Shown: positions 1-8,652, counted from the stretch's first letter. The stretch is DNA of 21,068 nucleotides from Bacteroidaceae bacterium (GCA_023227685.1 JALNVG010000020.1:1-21068); one strand, 5' to 3'. Notes: generated by a model from the letters alone, not told the origin. Translations and numbers: made by a program.

Positions 1-98
1 AATAAATTTTCCTTAGCAAAATCAGTGGTTGGTCGTGCTTTAAAGGTGTGTGGTATATTAAACCGTCTGCTTCTATAAATTCCACTTATTATCCGCAT
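1..98 (-). CDS. rsmD: 16S rRNA (guanine966-N2)-methyltransferase RsmD, N-terminal fragment
   Basis: This gene is cut by the left window edge; only the first 32 or so codons are present, read on the minus strand from an ATG at 98-96. The fragment begins MRIISGIYRSRRF and continues to a RPTTDFAKENL segment. RsmD proteins typically open with a (M)RIISG-x-x-(R/G)-R start followed by the RPT(T/S)DR-x-(K/R)E(A/N)(L/I)F signature, so the family match is good despite the short length. The enzyme methylates G966 of 16S rRNA on the assembling 30S subunit, using S-adenosylmethionine; its SAM-binding domain lies outside the window. The start overlaps the end of the DUF3822 gene by 10 nt, which suggests co-transcription and translational coupling. 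Confidence 0.85.
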   Translation of the reverse strand, partial: MRIISGIYRSRRFNIPHTFKARPTTDFAKENL

Positions 99-859
99 GT
101 GTTTATGACTTGTAGATCTATATCTGTTGAAGGATTCATAATAAATACATGATAAATATATTTGCGGAGTTCCTTAATAAATTGTTCTTTATCATTCATT
201 ATTCCGGTAAGTTGTATCTCGTCATATTGTTGATCGAATTGTTGTTGTTTCCATGTGTAAAGAATATAGTACATACGATCGGTTGTTTCGTTGCATTCAA
301 ACGAATTGACCAATTGTATCTTGCCTTTTTTGAAACAAAAAATGTCAATAGTCTCTTTACGTATTGATACGAACATTTTATTAGTGTTCCCTATTTTACT
401 TTTAGCGGAAAAGTATTCAAGAAGTGGGCTTGCTTGTGAATAAAATTGTGCTTCGGGATACTGTTCGAAAATAAACTTTTTTGCGCTTTTGTCTATTCCG
501 AATAGAATAACGATATCTTTATTTTTTAGGATGTTATAGCAGATAGTTTCGTTCTCAATCTTCGGATGGTTGAAGTGAAATATGATTTCAGCTTGTTCGT
601 CATCAAAAAAATCAAGAGGAATTGTGGTATAGCGTCTGCTTGCCATGATAACATTGACTCGTTTATATTTTTTATTCAGAGACTCAGATCCGTCAAAAGC
701 CTTTTTCAAATTGGCTGTCATTGAAATGGAATCATCTGTTTTGAATTCTGTCAATGAACTATTATCTTCATCGGTGGGATTGAAAATGCGAAAAGAGAAT
801 CCATCCGCGCAAAGGCGGATGGATAAGGTATATTGTTGAGTTTGATTTAAATCAATCAT
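89..859 (-). CDS. DUF3822 family protein, possible PilM/GspL-like (actin-fold) protein
   Basis: A 256-residue soluble protein with no signal peptide or membrane segment. I assign it to the Bacteroidetes family DUF3822, usually found next to rsmD. The frame stays open to a TTG at 868, but the ATG at 859 is the better start: it overlaps the upstream gene's stop as TAATG, typical of translational coupling. Two stretches look like the paired beta-strands of actin-fold (ASKHA) domains: residues about 10-24 (TLSIRLCADGFSFRIF) and about 161-185 (KMFVSIRKETIDIFCFKKG). This recalls the duplicated subdomains of PilM and GspL, but I see no clear ATP-binding loop, so that link is only an inference. The function is unknown. 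The 3' end overlaps rsmD by 10 nt. Confidence 0.75.
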   Translation of the reverse strand: MIDLNQTQQYTLSIRLCADGFSFRIFNPTDEDNSSLTEFKTDDSISMTANLKKAFDGSESLNKKYKRVNVIMASRRYTTIPLDFFDDEQAEIIFHFNHPKIENETICYNILKNKDIVILFGIDKSAKKFIFEQYPEAQFYSQASPLLEYFSAKSKIGNTNKMFVSIRKETIDIFCFKKGKIQLVNSFECNETTDRMYYILYTWKQQQFDQQYDEIQLTGIMNDKEQFIKELRKYIYHVFIMNPSTDIDLQVINTCG

Positions 860-1545
860 TATTCCCAATTGCCGGCACCGTTGTTTGGTGAGTCAATTGA
901 ACCGATCATTAAACCTGAATATTTACCTAATTTGGTCTGCATATCTTTAATATTAGCGATTTCTTGTTTGTCCAATCCGTTTAAATAGGTGTCATATGGA
1001 GCTTTTACTTCATACAAGTGAACAGGAGCACCTGATTTTGTTTTATCATTCTTAATATTCATTTCAAACTTAGCTCCGTTTCCGTAAGGAATATATCTCA
1101 TGGAGTCGGCTACAAATCCCTTGGGGAATACTGTATCAAGGATCGAGATCCACATTGTATCACGACTAAAGTTTTCCAAGCCCCATTTCTTTACATCATT
1201 ATATTGATGAGTCTTTTTAGCCGCATTCACGATTTTGACGGCTTTTTGTTCTGTCAACCCGTTTTCTAATTGTGAATCCGATAAGATACCAATCTTTTTG
1301 ACTAAAGGAATTTTTTGACTTTGTACGAAGTCAATTAAGGTGTCGAAACTTGCAGTATAGACGCCGTGGTTACGCATATGGTACTCTTGTTGTGCCTTTC
1401 TGATATCCATTAATCTGGCAATTACAGCTTTATCACGTATAGCCTTTTCTTTCTTGAAATTAATCGGGCCCATAATACTTGCATAGCAAATGTAGATCAG
1501 GGCTACTGCACAAATTGTTAATACACTATTAATTACTGCTTTCAT
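859..1545 (-). CDS. Hypothetical protein with one N-terminal TM helix, pseudopilin-like
   Basis: A 228-residue protein that I cannot assign to a named family. Residues about 4-25 form one hydrophobic segment (VINSVLTICAVALIYICYA) close to the N-terminus, followed by a charged helix at about 31-50. The stretch ARLMDIRKAQQEYHMRNHG, then a VYTASFDTLIDFV segment, resembles the region of type IV pilins and pseudopilins after the N-terminal helix, where 'AQ-x-x-Y-x-x-x-(H/N)G-x-Y-x-x-(S/T)-x-x-x-L' is common. It has no canonical prepilin peptidase site (no G^xxxxE before the hydrophobic helix), so processing like a true pilin is not supported. The remainder is predicted to sit outside the cytoplasmic membrane. 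It is first in a unit with the DUF3822 gene (TAATG overlap) and rsmD. Confidence 0.7.
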   Translation of the reverse strand: MKAVINSVLTICAVALIYICYASIMGPINFKKEKAIRDKAVIARLMDIRKAQQEYHMRNHGVYTASFDTLIDFVQSQKIPLVKKIGILSDSQLENGLTEQKAVKIVNAAKKTHQYNDVKKWGLENFSRDTMWISILDTVFPKGFVADSMRYIPYGNGAKFEMNIKNDKTKSGAPVHLYEVKAPYDTYLNGLDKQEIANIKDMQTKLGKYSGLMIGSIDSPNNGAGNWE

Positions 1546-1581
1546 GATAGAATATGTTTTTTAGTTGTTATATTCGCATGG

Positions 1582-1599
1582 CAAAAATAAACAAATATA
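1582..1599 (-). promoter_or_regulatory. Candidate promoter -7 boxes for the pseudopilin-like/DUF3822/rsmD unit
   Basis: Two exact matches to the Bacteroidetes -7 consensus TAnnTTTG lie on the minus strand: TATATTTG (1599-1592) and TATTTTTG (1589-1582), 36-54 nt before the ATG at 1545. No convincing -33 TTTG box is visible at the usual 19-21 nt spacing, so which box is used is unknown. The divergent helicase gene has no clear TAnnTTTG in the same 96-nt gap. Confidence 0.45.
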
Positions 1600-1641
1600 T
1601 TGAAATAGTAAGTCTAAAGGCCTTTTTTTTATCGTATAAAA

Positions 1642-3060
1642 ATGATTAATGATTATTTAAAAGAGCAAATTAAAGAAAATTTTCTTTATGAGCCAACTCT
1701 CGAGCAGGAAATTGCAGTAAGACTTTTATCAAAGTTTTTTCTCAAGACGGGCAAAAACGAAGTCTTTGTACTTCGGGGTTATGCCGGAACTGGTAAAACT
1801 TCTCTTGTTGGTGCCTTGGTTAAGACTCTTGAGAATCTGAAAATAAAGTCGGTTCTTCTTGCTCCTACCGGTCGTGCAGCAAAGGTGTTTTCTGTTTATG
1901 CTGCGCATCCGGCTTTCACGATTCATAAAAGGATATATCGTCAAAAGAAATTTTCAGGAGAAGCCGAGGGTTTCCTTTTGAATGATAATTTGCAAAGGGA
2001 TACGTTGTTTCTTGTGGATGAAGCTTCTATGATTTCTAATGAGGGGTTGTCTGGGCGTGCTTTTGGCTCTGGCCGATTATTAGATGATTTGATCCGCTTT
2101 GTCTATTCTGGTGTGGGGTGTAGGTTGTTATTGATGGGTGATACGGCCCAACTTGCCCCGGTTGGTGAGGAGCAAAGTCCAGCACTTTATGCTGATGTTT
2201 TGAAAGGCTATAATTTGAATGTCAGCGAAGTAGAGTTGACGACAGTAGCACGGCAGAAAGAAAATTCCGGTATTTTATGGAATGCCACGCAGTTACGGCA
2301 ATTGATTGCAACGGATCAATGTAATGCTCTTCCTCTGATTAGTATCGGTGACTTTACCGATATACGGTCTTTGCCAGGTAATGAGATGATTGATAAACTT
2401 AATGATAGTTATGATCACGAAGGTATAGATGAGACGATTGTGATTTGTCGTTCTAATAAGCAGGCAAATATTTATAATAATGGCATTCGTTCACAAGTTC
2501 TTTGGCGTGAAGATGAACTAAATACGGGAGATATGTTAATGGTGGCGAAGAATAATTATTATTGGACAAAATCGTATAAAGAGATGGATTTTATAGCGAA
2601 CGGTGAAATTGTTTTGCTGAAGCGTATTCATAAAGTTTATAAAATGTATGATTTTCATTTTGCAGATGTTACTATTGCTTTTCCTGATTTGGATAACTTT
2701 GAGATTGAGGCTAAATTATTATTAGATAGTTTGCACTCCGACGCTCCTGCTATGTTGAAAGATGATGGCAAGCGTTTGTTCGAAAATGTACTTGAAGATT
2801 ATGCGGATATTCCCTTAAAACAAGAAAGAATGAAAAAGATGAAGTCCGATCCTTATTATAATGCTTTGCAAGTGAAATATGCTTATGCTATTACTTGCCA
2901 TAAAGCGCAAGGTGGGCAGTGGAAAAATGTGTTTCTTGATCAAGGTTATATGACGGATGATTTTGTTAGTTCCGATTATTTTCGATGGCTTTATACTGCT
3001 TTCACACGTGCAACAAAGATGTTGTATTTAGTGAATTATCCTCCGAAACAATTGAAATAG
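1642..3060 (+). CDS. Short RecD2/Pif1-like SF1 DNA helicase (AAA family ATPase)
   Basis: A 472-residue ATP-dependent helicase of superfamily 1. Visible motifs in order: Walker A GYAGTGKTS (46-54), a motif Ia-like LLAPTGRAAK (72-81), Walker B LFLVDEASM (122-130), motif III LLLMGDTAQLAPVG (162-175), a late AITCHKAQG (416-424; the S/T-x-H-K-x-Q-G motif of RecD/Pif1 proteins), and motif VI YTAFTRA (451-457) with the arginine finger. The last two match the UvrD_C_2 fold. RecD2 proteins are usually over 700 residues with N-terminal extensions; this one begins almost at the helicase core. It probably unwinds 5'-to-3' in DNA repair or replication restart, inferred from the family. It is a single gene, ended by the hairpin at 3083-3132. 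Confidence 0.85.
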   Translation: MINDYLKEQIKENFLYEPTLEQEIAVRLLSKFFLKTGKNEVFVLRGYAGTGKTSLVGALVKTLENLKIKSVLLAPTGRAAKVFSVYAAHPAFTIHKRIYRQKKFSGEAEGFLLNDNLQRDTLFLVDEASMISNEGLSGRAFGSGRLLDDLIRFVYSGVGCRLLLMGDTAQLAPVGEEQSPALYADVLKGYNLNVSEVELTTVARQKENSGILWNATQLRQLIATDQCNALPLISIGDFTDIRSLPGNEMIDKLNDSYDHEGIDETIVICRSNKQANIYNNGIRSQVLWREDELNTGDMLMVAKNNYYWTKSYKEMDFIANGEIVLLKRIHKVYKMYDFHFADVTIAFPDLDNFEIEAKLLLDSLHSDAPAMLKDDGKRLFENVLEDYADIPLKQERMKKMKSDPYYNALQVKYAYAITCHKAQGGQWKNVFLDQGYMTDDFVSSDYFRWLYTAFTRATKMLYLVNYPPKQLK

Positions 3061-3082
3061 TTTTTTCTTTATTTATATATTG

Positions 3083-3132
3083 AAAAAGAGATTTGTATTG
3101 CTTGTTTTTCGCAATGATACAAATCTCTTTTT
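3083..3132. terminator. Bidirectional intrinsic terminator between helicase and alaS
   Basis: A 16-bp perfect stem: AAAAAGAGATTTGTAT at 3083-3098 pairs with ATACAAATCTCTTTTT at 3117-3132, around an 18-nt loop. The stem carries T runs at its 3' end on both strands, and it lies between two convergent genes (helicase stop at 3060, alaS stop at 3161), so it should end transcription from both sides. Confidence 0.85.
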
Positions 3133-3160
3133 ATAAATAATAGTAGGAAAAATAGTTGGT

Positions 3161-5782
3161 TTATTTCAGATGGATCAATTCAAATACTTTATCAACTGCC
3201 GATATTAATCCTTCTGCATTGCGACCGCCGGCAGTCGCAAAATGAGGTTGCCCACCACCGCCACCTTGTATCAGTTTGGCTGCTTCTTTGACCAACGTCC
3301 CCGCATTAAAGCCTTCTGCCACAAGATTATCACTAATCATGATTGTCAACATTGGTTTATTATTAAAGGTTGTTCCAGCTACGAAGAGTAGATTTTCTGT
3401 AATTTCTCCGCGAAGTTGAAAAGCTATATCTTTGATGATGTCGGGCGAAAGCTCAATACAAAATTTAACAACTTTGATGCCGTTAATTTCTTTTATATTT
3501 TCAAGTAGTTTCTTTTTCAATTGTGCTTCCTTTTCTTTCATAAAGTCTTCTACTTGTTTCTTTAATCCGGAATTCTCTTCAATATATTTTTGGATGGTGG
3601 TTGTTAGGTCAGGTGCATTATTAAATAAATTTTTTATTCCATTTAATGTGTCTTGCACTGAATTCATTAGTTCTTCAACTTTGGTTCCAGTTACAGCTTC
3701 AATTCGGCGTATGCCTGCAGCTACGGAACTTTCGGAAACGATTTTCACCATTCCTATGCATCCGGTAGCCGATACGTGAATACCGCCACAGAATTCGATA
3801 GATGAACCGAATTGAACTACGCGAACTTTATCTCCGTATTTTTCACCAAAAAGAGCAATGGCACCAAGTTTCTTTGCTTCTTCTATAGGCATATCCCGAT
3901 GTTCTGTTAAAGGAATATTGCCGCGAATCTTGATGTTTACCAAATGTTCTATTTCACGAAGTTGTTCATCTGTTACTTTCTGAAAATGAGAAAAGTCAAA
4001 ACGTAAATAATCAGGTGTGACAAGAGAACCTTTTTGTTGGACATGATTGCCTAATACTTTTCGTAGAGCTTCATCGAGGAGGTGAGTAGCCGAGTGGTTG
4101 GCTGCGCTGTCAGCACGTTTTTCTTTATTCACAAGAGCTCTCATTTTAGCCTCTGGATGCTCTGGAAGTTTGGAACAGATATGAATAGAAAGATTGTTTT
4201 CTTTCTTTGTATCAATAATTTCTATGGTCTCATATTCATTTTCCAAAACGCCTGTATCACCGATTTGTCCGCCGCTTTCTGCATAAAATGGAGTATAATC
4301 AAGAACGATTTGATAAAGAGTGTTTTTCTTTAGTTTAATCTGCCGATAACGCAAGATATTAACTTCATATTCGGTATAGTCATATCCTACGAATTCTGTA
4401 GTCCCTTCTCGAAGTGTTATCCAATCACCTGTTTCAACAGCAGCGGCATTACGTGCACGTAACTTTTGTTGTTGCATTTCGTTGTTGAATTCATTAATAT
4501 TGAGTGACATTCCCTTCTCTCTAAGAATTAGTTCAGTCAGGTCTAGTGGAAATCCAAAGGTGTCATATAAAGTAAAAGCATCTTTTCCGCTAATTTCTTT
4601 CTTTCCTCCGGCTTCAGCCTCATTCATGGTTTTGTCAAGCAGATGGATACCGGTTGCTAATGTGCGCAAAAATGATTCTTCTTCTTCTTTAATTACTTTT
4701 TGAATCAGTTCTTTCTGAGAAATAAGTTCCGGATAAGCGGTTCCCATATTCTTAATTAAGACAGGAATTAGTTTATACATAAAAGCTTTTTTCTGTCCAA
4801 GAAAGGTGTATCCGTAACGTACGGCACGACGGAGAATTCTTCTGATAACATATCCGGCCTTTGCATTTGATGGTAATTGCCCGTCAGTAATTGAAAATGC
4901 AATGGCTCGTAAATGGTCGGCAATGACACGCATTGATACATCTGCTTTTTTGTCTTTACCATATTCAATGCCTGTCATGGTAGCAATGGCTTGAATGATG
5001 GGTTGGAAAACATCTGTGTCATAATTGGATGTCTTACCTTGAATGGCCATACAAAGTCTTTCAAATCCCATTCCTGTATCAATAACCTTGGCCGGAAGGG
5101 CATCAAGACTTCCATCGGCTTTTCTGTTATATTGCATAAATACAAGATTCCATATTTCAATTACTTGTGGATGATCATGATTTACCAATTCGCCTCCAGG
5201 TATTTTTTTCCGTTCTTCTGTCGGACGGAGGTCAATATGTATTTCTGAGCATGGGCCGCAAGGACCTGTATCACCCATTTCCCAGAAATTATCGTGTTTG
5301 TTGCCGTCAATGATATGATCTTTCGGAAGATGTTGCTCCCAATAAGATGCTGCTTCGTTATCGCGTTCCAATCCTTCTTCTTTACTTCCCATAAAGACAG
5401 TGGCGTAGAGGAGGGACGGATCTATTTTCAATATATCAACCAGATACTCCCAAGCCCAATTGATAATTTCTTTTTTAAAATAATCACCAAAAGACCAGTT
5501 GCCAAGCATTTCGAACATAGTATGGTGATAGGTATCTTGTCCCACTTCTTCCAAATCATTATGTTTGCCACTTACGCGAAGGCATTTCTGAGAATCAGTC
5601 ACCCTTTTATATTTGGCGGGATGATTACCTAATATGATATCTTTAAACTGATTCATTCCGGCATTGGTGAACATTAGTGTTGGGTCATCTTTAATTACCA
5701 TTGGAGCCGATGCTACGATGTGGTGTCCTTTCGACTCAAAAAAATTCTTGTACGAATTTCTAATCTCATTTGCAGTCAACAT
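3161..5782 (-). CDS. alaS: Alanine--tRNA ligase
   Basis: A full-length 873-residue alanyl-tRNA synthetase (E. coli enzyme: 876). It charges tRNA-Ala in the cytoplasm and clears mischarged Ser- and Gly-tRNA-Ala. The class II catalytic core fills roughly residues 1-260, with the motif 1 region near PTLMFTNAGMNQFKD (34-48) and the motif 2 region near HHTMFEMLGNWSFGDY (86-101). The tRNA-recognition domain with RRILRRAVRYG follows at 314-324. The editing domain keeps all four zinc/catalytic ligands: H563 and H567 in HSATH, and C665 and H669 in CGGIH. The C-Ala domain ends with the glycine-rich GGGGGQPHFATAGG (840-853). The ATG start at 5782 gives the standard MLTANEIR N-terminus. It appears to be transcribed alone, divergent from the MerR gene. 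Confidence 0.98.
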   Translation of the reverse strand: MLTANEIRNSYKNFFESKGHHIVASAPMVIKDDPTLMFTNAGMNQFKDIILGNHPAKYKRVTDSQKCLRVSGKHNDLEEVGQDTYHHTMFEMLGNWSFGDYFKKEIINWAWEYLVDILKIDPSLLYATVFMGSKEEGLERDNEAASYWEQHLPKDHIIDGNKHDNFWEMGDTGPCGPCSEIHIDLRPTEERKKIPGGELVNHDHPQVIEIWNLVFMQYNRKADGSLDALPAKVIDTGMGFERLCMAIQGKTSNYDTDVFQPIIQAIATMTGIEYGKDKKADVSMRVIADHLRAIAFSITDGQLPSNAKAGYVIRRILRRAVRYGYTFLGQKKAFMYKLIPVLIKNMGTAYPELISQKELIQKVIKEEEESFLRTLATGIHLLDKTMNEAEAGGKKEISGKDAFTLYDTFGFPLDLTELILREKGMSLNINEFNNEMQQQKLRARNAAAVETGDWITLREGTTEFVGYDYTEYEVNILRYRQIKLKKNTLYQIVLDYTPFYAESGGQIGDTGVLENEYETIEIIDTKKENNLSIHICSKLPEHPEAKMRALVNKEKRADSAANHSATHLLDEALRKVLGNHVQQKGSLVTPDYLRFDFSHFQKVTDEQLREIEHLVNIKIRGNIPLTEHRDMPIEEAKKLGAIALFGEKYGDKVRVVQFGSSIEFCGGIHVSATGCIGMVKIVSESSVAAGIRRIEAVTGTKVEELMNSVQDTLNGIKNLFNNAPDLTTTIQKYIEENSGLKKQVEDFMKEKEAQLKKKLLENIKEINGIKVVKFCIELSPDIIKDIAFQLRGEITENLLFVAGTTFNNKPMLTIMISDNLVAEGFNAGTLVKEAAKLIQGGGGGQPHFATAGGRNAEGLISAVDKVFELIHLK

Positions 5783-5827
5783 ACTTTTATTTTTCTTTCG
5801 TTGAGGTTAATATTCTCAAAATCAATG

Positions 5828-5835
5828 CAAATATA
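5828..5835 (-). promoter_or_regulatory. Candidate alaS promoter -7 box
   Basis: TATATTTG on the minus strand is an exact TAnnTTTG match 46 nt before the alaS ATG. No clear -33 TTTG lies 19-21 nt upstream. The box overlaps the left arm of a 7-bp inverted repeat (ATAAGGC 5833-5839, GCCTTAT 5855-5861). Confidence 0.5.
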
Positions 5836-5847
5836 AGGCGTTTTTGT

Positions 5848-5855
5848 TATTTTTG
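5848..5855 (+). promoter_or_regulatory. Candidate promoter -7 box for the MerR-type gene
   Basis: TATTTTTG on the plus strand is an exact TAnnTTTG match. It would give a leader of about 165 nt before the MerR-type ATG at 6028. It points away from the alaS box only 12 nt away, so the two divergent promoters would overlap and may interfere. Nothing else gene-like is visible in 5783-6027. Confidence 0.35.
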
Positions 5856-6027
5856 CCTTATCTACTGATGAAATATTTGAAAAGATGTGTAAAGTTTACT
5901 ATTTTTATAATCGACAATAATTAGTTGAGAACTGATTATGCTATATCGTTTGCCTTAATGCTAAGAATAATCTTCGTATGGTCTTTTATATGTTCGATAG
6001 TAAGATTGTAATAATTTATATAAAATA

Positions 6028-6360
6028 ATGGATAAAGAAAAAAATTATAAGTTGTATTATTCAATTGGCGAGGTATCTGGAATGTTGCATGTTAGTCAGT
6101 CTTTGCTCAGATATTGGGAAAAAGAATTTCCTCAAATCTCGCCACGTACAAACAAGCGTGGAGTAAGACAGTATCGAAAAGAAGATTTGGATACGATTCG
6201 TCTGATACACCATTTAGTTAAAGATTGTGGCTTGACGCTTGCTGGTGCTCGTCAAAGATTAAAATCTCAAAAAGAATATACGGAGCAGCGGTTTGATATA
6301 ATCAGTCGTTTGAAAGAGATAAAGGAAGAGTTACTTGCTATAAAACAAGAATTGGATTAA
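6028..6360 (+). CDS. Short MerR-family transcriptional regulator
   Basis: A 110-residue DNA-binding protein. Residues about 10-80 form the MerR winged helix: YSIGEVSGMLHVSQSLLRYW (the first helix-turn-helix and the R-Y-W pair), then an RTNKRGVRQYRKEDLDTI wing and the RLIHHLVKDCGLTLAGARQR helices. A dimerising helix follows at about 85-110 (RFDIISRLKEIKEELLAIKQ). There is no C-terminal effector domain and no cysteine cluster for metal, so the signal, if any, is not apparent. Similar short MerR proteins are common single genes in Bacteroidetes. It diverges from alaS and converges on rsh with only 11 nt between the stop codons and no visible terminator. Confidence 0.88.
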   Translation: MDKEKNYKLYYSIGEVSGMLHVSQSLLRYWEKEFPQISPRTNKRGVRQYRKEDLDTIRLIHHLVKDCGLTLAGARQRLKSQKEYTEQRFDIISRLKEIKEELLAIKQELD

Positions 6361-6371
6361 TGATTTGAATG

Positions 6372-8624
6372 CTATTTTTCTATTCTTGTTACTTCTTTTA
6401 TATTGGGTATTTTTTTTAAATTTAAGCATAGAACTTTCACATCATTCACGTCGTGTACTAGTAAGGAAATTTCTCCTTCAAAAATGCCATCTTTAGTACC
6501 TATATTCAAATTCTTGATATTGACATTCAACTGCTGTGAAATGATTTCGGTAACTTTGTTAAGTACGCCCACACCATCAATACCTTTTAAGTAGATATAA
6601 ACGAGAAAAGTTAAATTCCGATGAGTATCCCATACTGTAGCATAAATTCTATTGCCATAGCTTGTTTTTAGTTTCATGGCTACGGGACATTGACGTTTGT
6701 GTATGATGATTTGGTCGTTTTCACCCATATAGCCTAACGTTTCATCTCCAGGTATAGGATGGCAACAATCGGCAAGAATATAATTTCGTTGTATGGTTTC
6801 GTCTGTAAGTTTCAATACCTCTTTGATGTTTAATCTGTTTTCTTCCTTCTTTTGTTCGGGTTCTTTATATTCAGTCTTTGATTTGTCTTTGCCGAAAGAA
6901 AATGAAAGATATTTTTTCCAATTAGTCGTCAGTTTGTCCTTTATTAGGCTTTTGTCAGTCTCTCCTAATATGATAGTCTTGTCGCCGATGGATTCTAGTA
7001 GTTCATCTTTATCCTTTGCATTGTGTAATTGACATAATTTTGTGTAGATATTAGGGTCTGTAGCTATATTTTCTTTTGTGAGAAAATCGGTCAGCAATAT
7101 TTCTCCTGTTTCTTTATTCGTTTTTTTTTCTTTGCGGAGGATTGATGTTATTTTTGAACGAGCGCGGGCTGTTGTTGCAAATAATTCCCATTGTGGTTGT
7201 ACTCGTTGTGATTTTGATGTTAGTATTTCAACCTGATCACCACTCATTAATTTATGGCTGATTGGAACTAATTTGTGATTCACTTTTGCGCCGATACAAT
7301 GGCTGCCTATGTCGGTGTGAAGAGAAAAAGCAAAATCAAGTGCTGTAGCATTTTGAGGTAATGTCTTGATTTCACCTTTAGGAGTGAATACAAAAATTTC
7401 TGATGCAAACAAATTAAGTTTTATAGTATCTAAGAAATCAATAGCGTCCGGTTGTGGGTCGTCAAGGATTTCTTTGATAGTTTTTAACCATTTCTCAAGT
7501 TCGCCTTCGTCTTCGCTGCCTCCACCTTCTTTGTATTTCCAATGTGCGGCAAATCCCTGTTCGGCTACATCATCCATACGTACGCTACGTATTTGAACTT
7601 CTATCCATTGCCCATTATTGCCCATTAGTGTGACGTGGAGGGCTTGGTACCCATTAGCTTTGGGGTGACTTACCCAATCGCGCAGGCGGTCGGGATGAGG
7701 TTTGTATATTTTAGAGATGGATACATAAATATCAAAACAATCGTTTAGTTCTTCATCTAAACTGTGGGGCTCAAAAATTACGCGTACAGCCAAAAGGTCA
7801 TATATTTCTTCGAAAGGTACATGCTTCGTCTGCATCTTATTCCAAATAGAATAAATGGATTTAATGCGGGCGAGAATTTTGTATTTTAGCCCCATTTTGT
7901 CGAGCTCAATTCGTATAGGAGCTGTAAATTCGTCAAAGACCTTGTTGCGTTCTTGAGATGTAGCTTTTAATTTATTTTCTATCTCGGCATAATCTTCAGG
8001 ATGTTCATATTTAAAACTTAAATTTTCTAATTCTGTCTTGATTTTATTGAGACCGAGGCGATGTGCTAACGGGGCATAGATATAAAGCGTTTCTCCAGCT
8101 ATCTTGTATTGTTTACTTGCTAGCATGGATCCCAGTGTGCGCATATTGTGTAATCGATCGGCTATTTTAATCAAGATGACACGAATATCGTTGGACATTG
8201 TAAGTAGTAGCTTTTTGAAATTTTCTGCTTGTGCTGAGGCTCTGTCACCAAAAATGCCACCTGAAATTTTAGTTAGTCCTTCTACAATTTGTGCGATTTT
8301 TACACCAAAAAGATTTTCTATATCTTCGATAGTATAATCCGTATCTTCTACTACATCATGTAATAATGCGGCACAAATAGAAGTAGATCCAAGACCAATT
8401 TCTTCGCACACAATTCTTGCAACGGCAATTGGGTGCATGATGTAGGGTTCACCGGAACGTCGTTTAATGCCTTTATGTGCTTGTTTAGCAAAATAGAAAG
8501 CCTTAGTTATGATTTCAACTTTTTTACGGTGCTTTGAAGCTAGATAAATATTCAGCATGTCATCAAATGCTTTATTTATCATTTTATCTTCAGCCACCCC
8601 CTTAGAGTTGGCGTTATCTATCAT
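6372..8624 (-). CDS. rsh: Bifunctional (p)ppGpp synthetase/hydrolase (RelA/SpoT homologue)
   Basis: A 750-residue long RSH protein that makes and degrades the stringent-response alarmone (p)ppGpp. The hydrolase HD domain (about 40-200) is intact: MHP at 63-65, LLHDVVEDTD (87-96) with H89-D90 and E93-D94, and ADRLHNMRT (155-163). The synthetase domain (about 240-370) has RLRD at 313-316, matching the RxKD type of bifunctional enzymes rather than the ExDD of RelA, then PKANGYQALH (321-330) and EVQIRS (342-347). The regulatory half has a TGS domain (about 408-470), a zinc-finger-like C620-C621-H622...H642...C646 cluster, and a C-terminal ACT/RRM domain (about 671-748). Both activities are predicted to be active. 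It is last in the parA-to-rsh cluster, with its own candidate promoter. Confidence 0.97.
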   Translation of the reverse strand: MIDNANSKGVAEDKMINKAFDDMLNIYLASKHRKKVEIITKAFYFAKQAHKGIKRRSGEPYIMHPIAVARIVCEEIGLGSTSICAALLHDVVEDTDYTIEDIENLFGVKIAQIVEGLTKISGGIFGDRASAQAENFKKLLLTMSNDIRVILIKIADRLHNMRTLGSMLASKQYKIAGETLYIYAPLAHRLGLNKIKTELENLSFKYEHPEDYAEIENKLKATSQERNKVFDEFTAPIRIELDKMGLKYKILARIKSIYSIWNKMQTKHVPFEEIYDLLAVRVIFEPHSLDEELNDCFDIYVSISKIYKPHPDRLRDWVSHPKANGYQALHVTLMGNNGQWIEVQIRSVRMDDVAEQGFAAHWKYKEGGGSEDEGELEKWLKTIKEILDDPQPDAIDFLDTIKLNLFASEIFVFTPKGEIKTLPQNATALDFAFSLHTDIGSHCIGAKVNHKLVPISHKLMSGDQVEILTSKSQRVQPQWELFATTARARSKITSILRKEKKTNKETGEILLTDFLTKENIATDPNIYTKLCQLHNAKDKDELLESIGDKTIILGETDKSLIKDKLTTNWKKYLSFSFGKDKSKTEYKEPEQKKEENRLNIKEVLKLTDETIQRNYILADCCHPIPGDETLGYMGENDQIIIHKRQCPVAMKLKTSYGNRIYATVWDTHRNLTFLVYIYLKGIDGVGVLNKVTEIISQQLNVNIKNLNIGTKDGIFEGEISLLVHDVNDVKVLCLNLKKIPNIKEVTRIEK

Positions 8625-8652
8625 ATTTGTTTCTTCTAGTTGATTCTCTTTG

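Noticed and set aside
860..868. TTG start at 868 for the DUF3822 gene
   Set aside because: The ATG at 859 forms a TAATG stop/start with the previous gene and adds only three fewer residues, so it is the simpler start.
3432..5632. Several 60-115 codon plus-strand frames opposite alaS
   Set aside because: All are antisense shadows of a conserved gene, without start-site signals or family resemblance.
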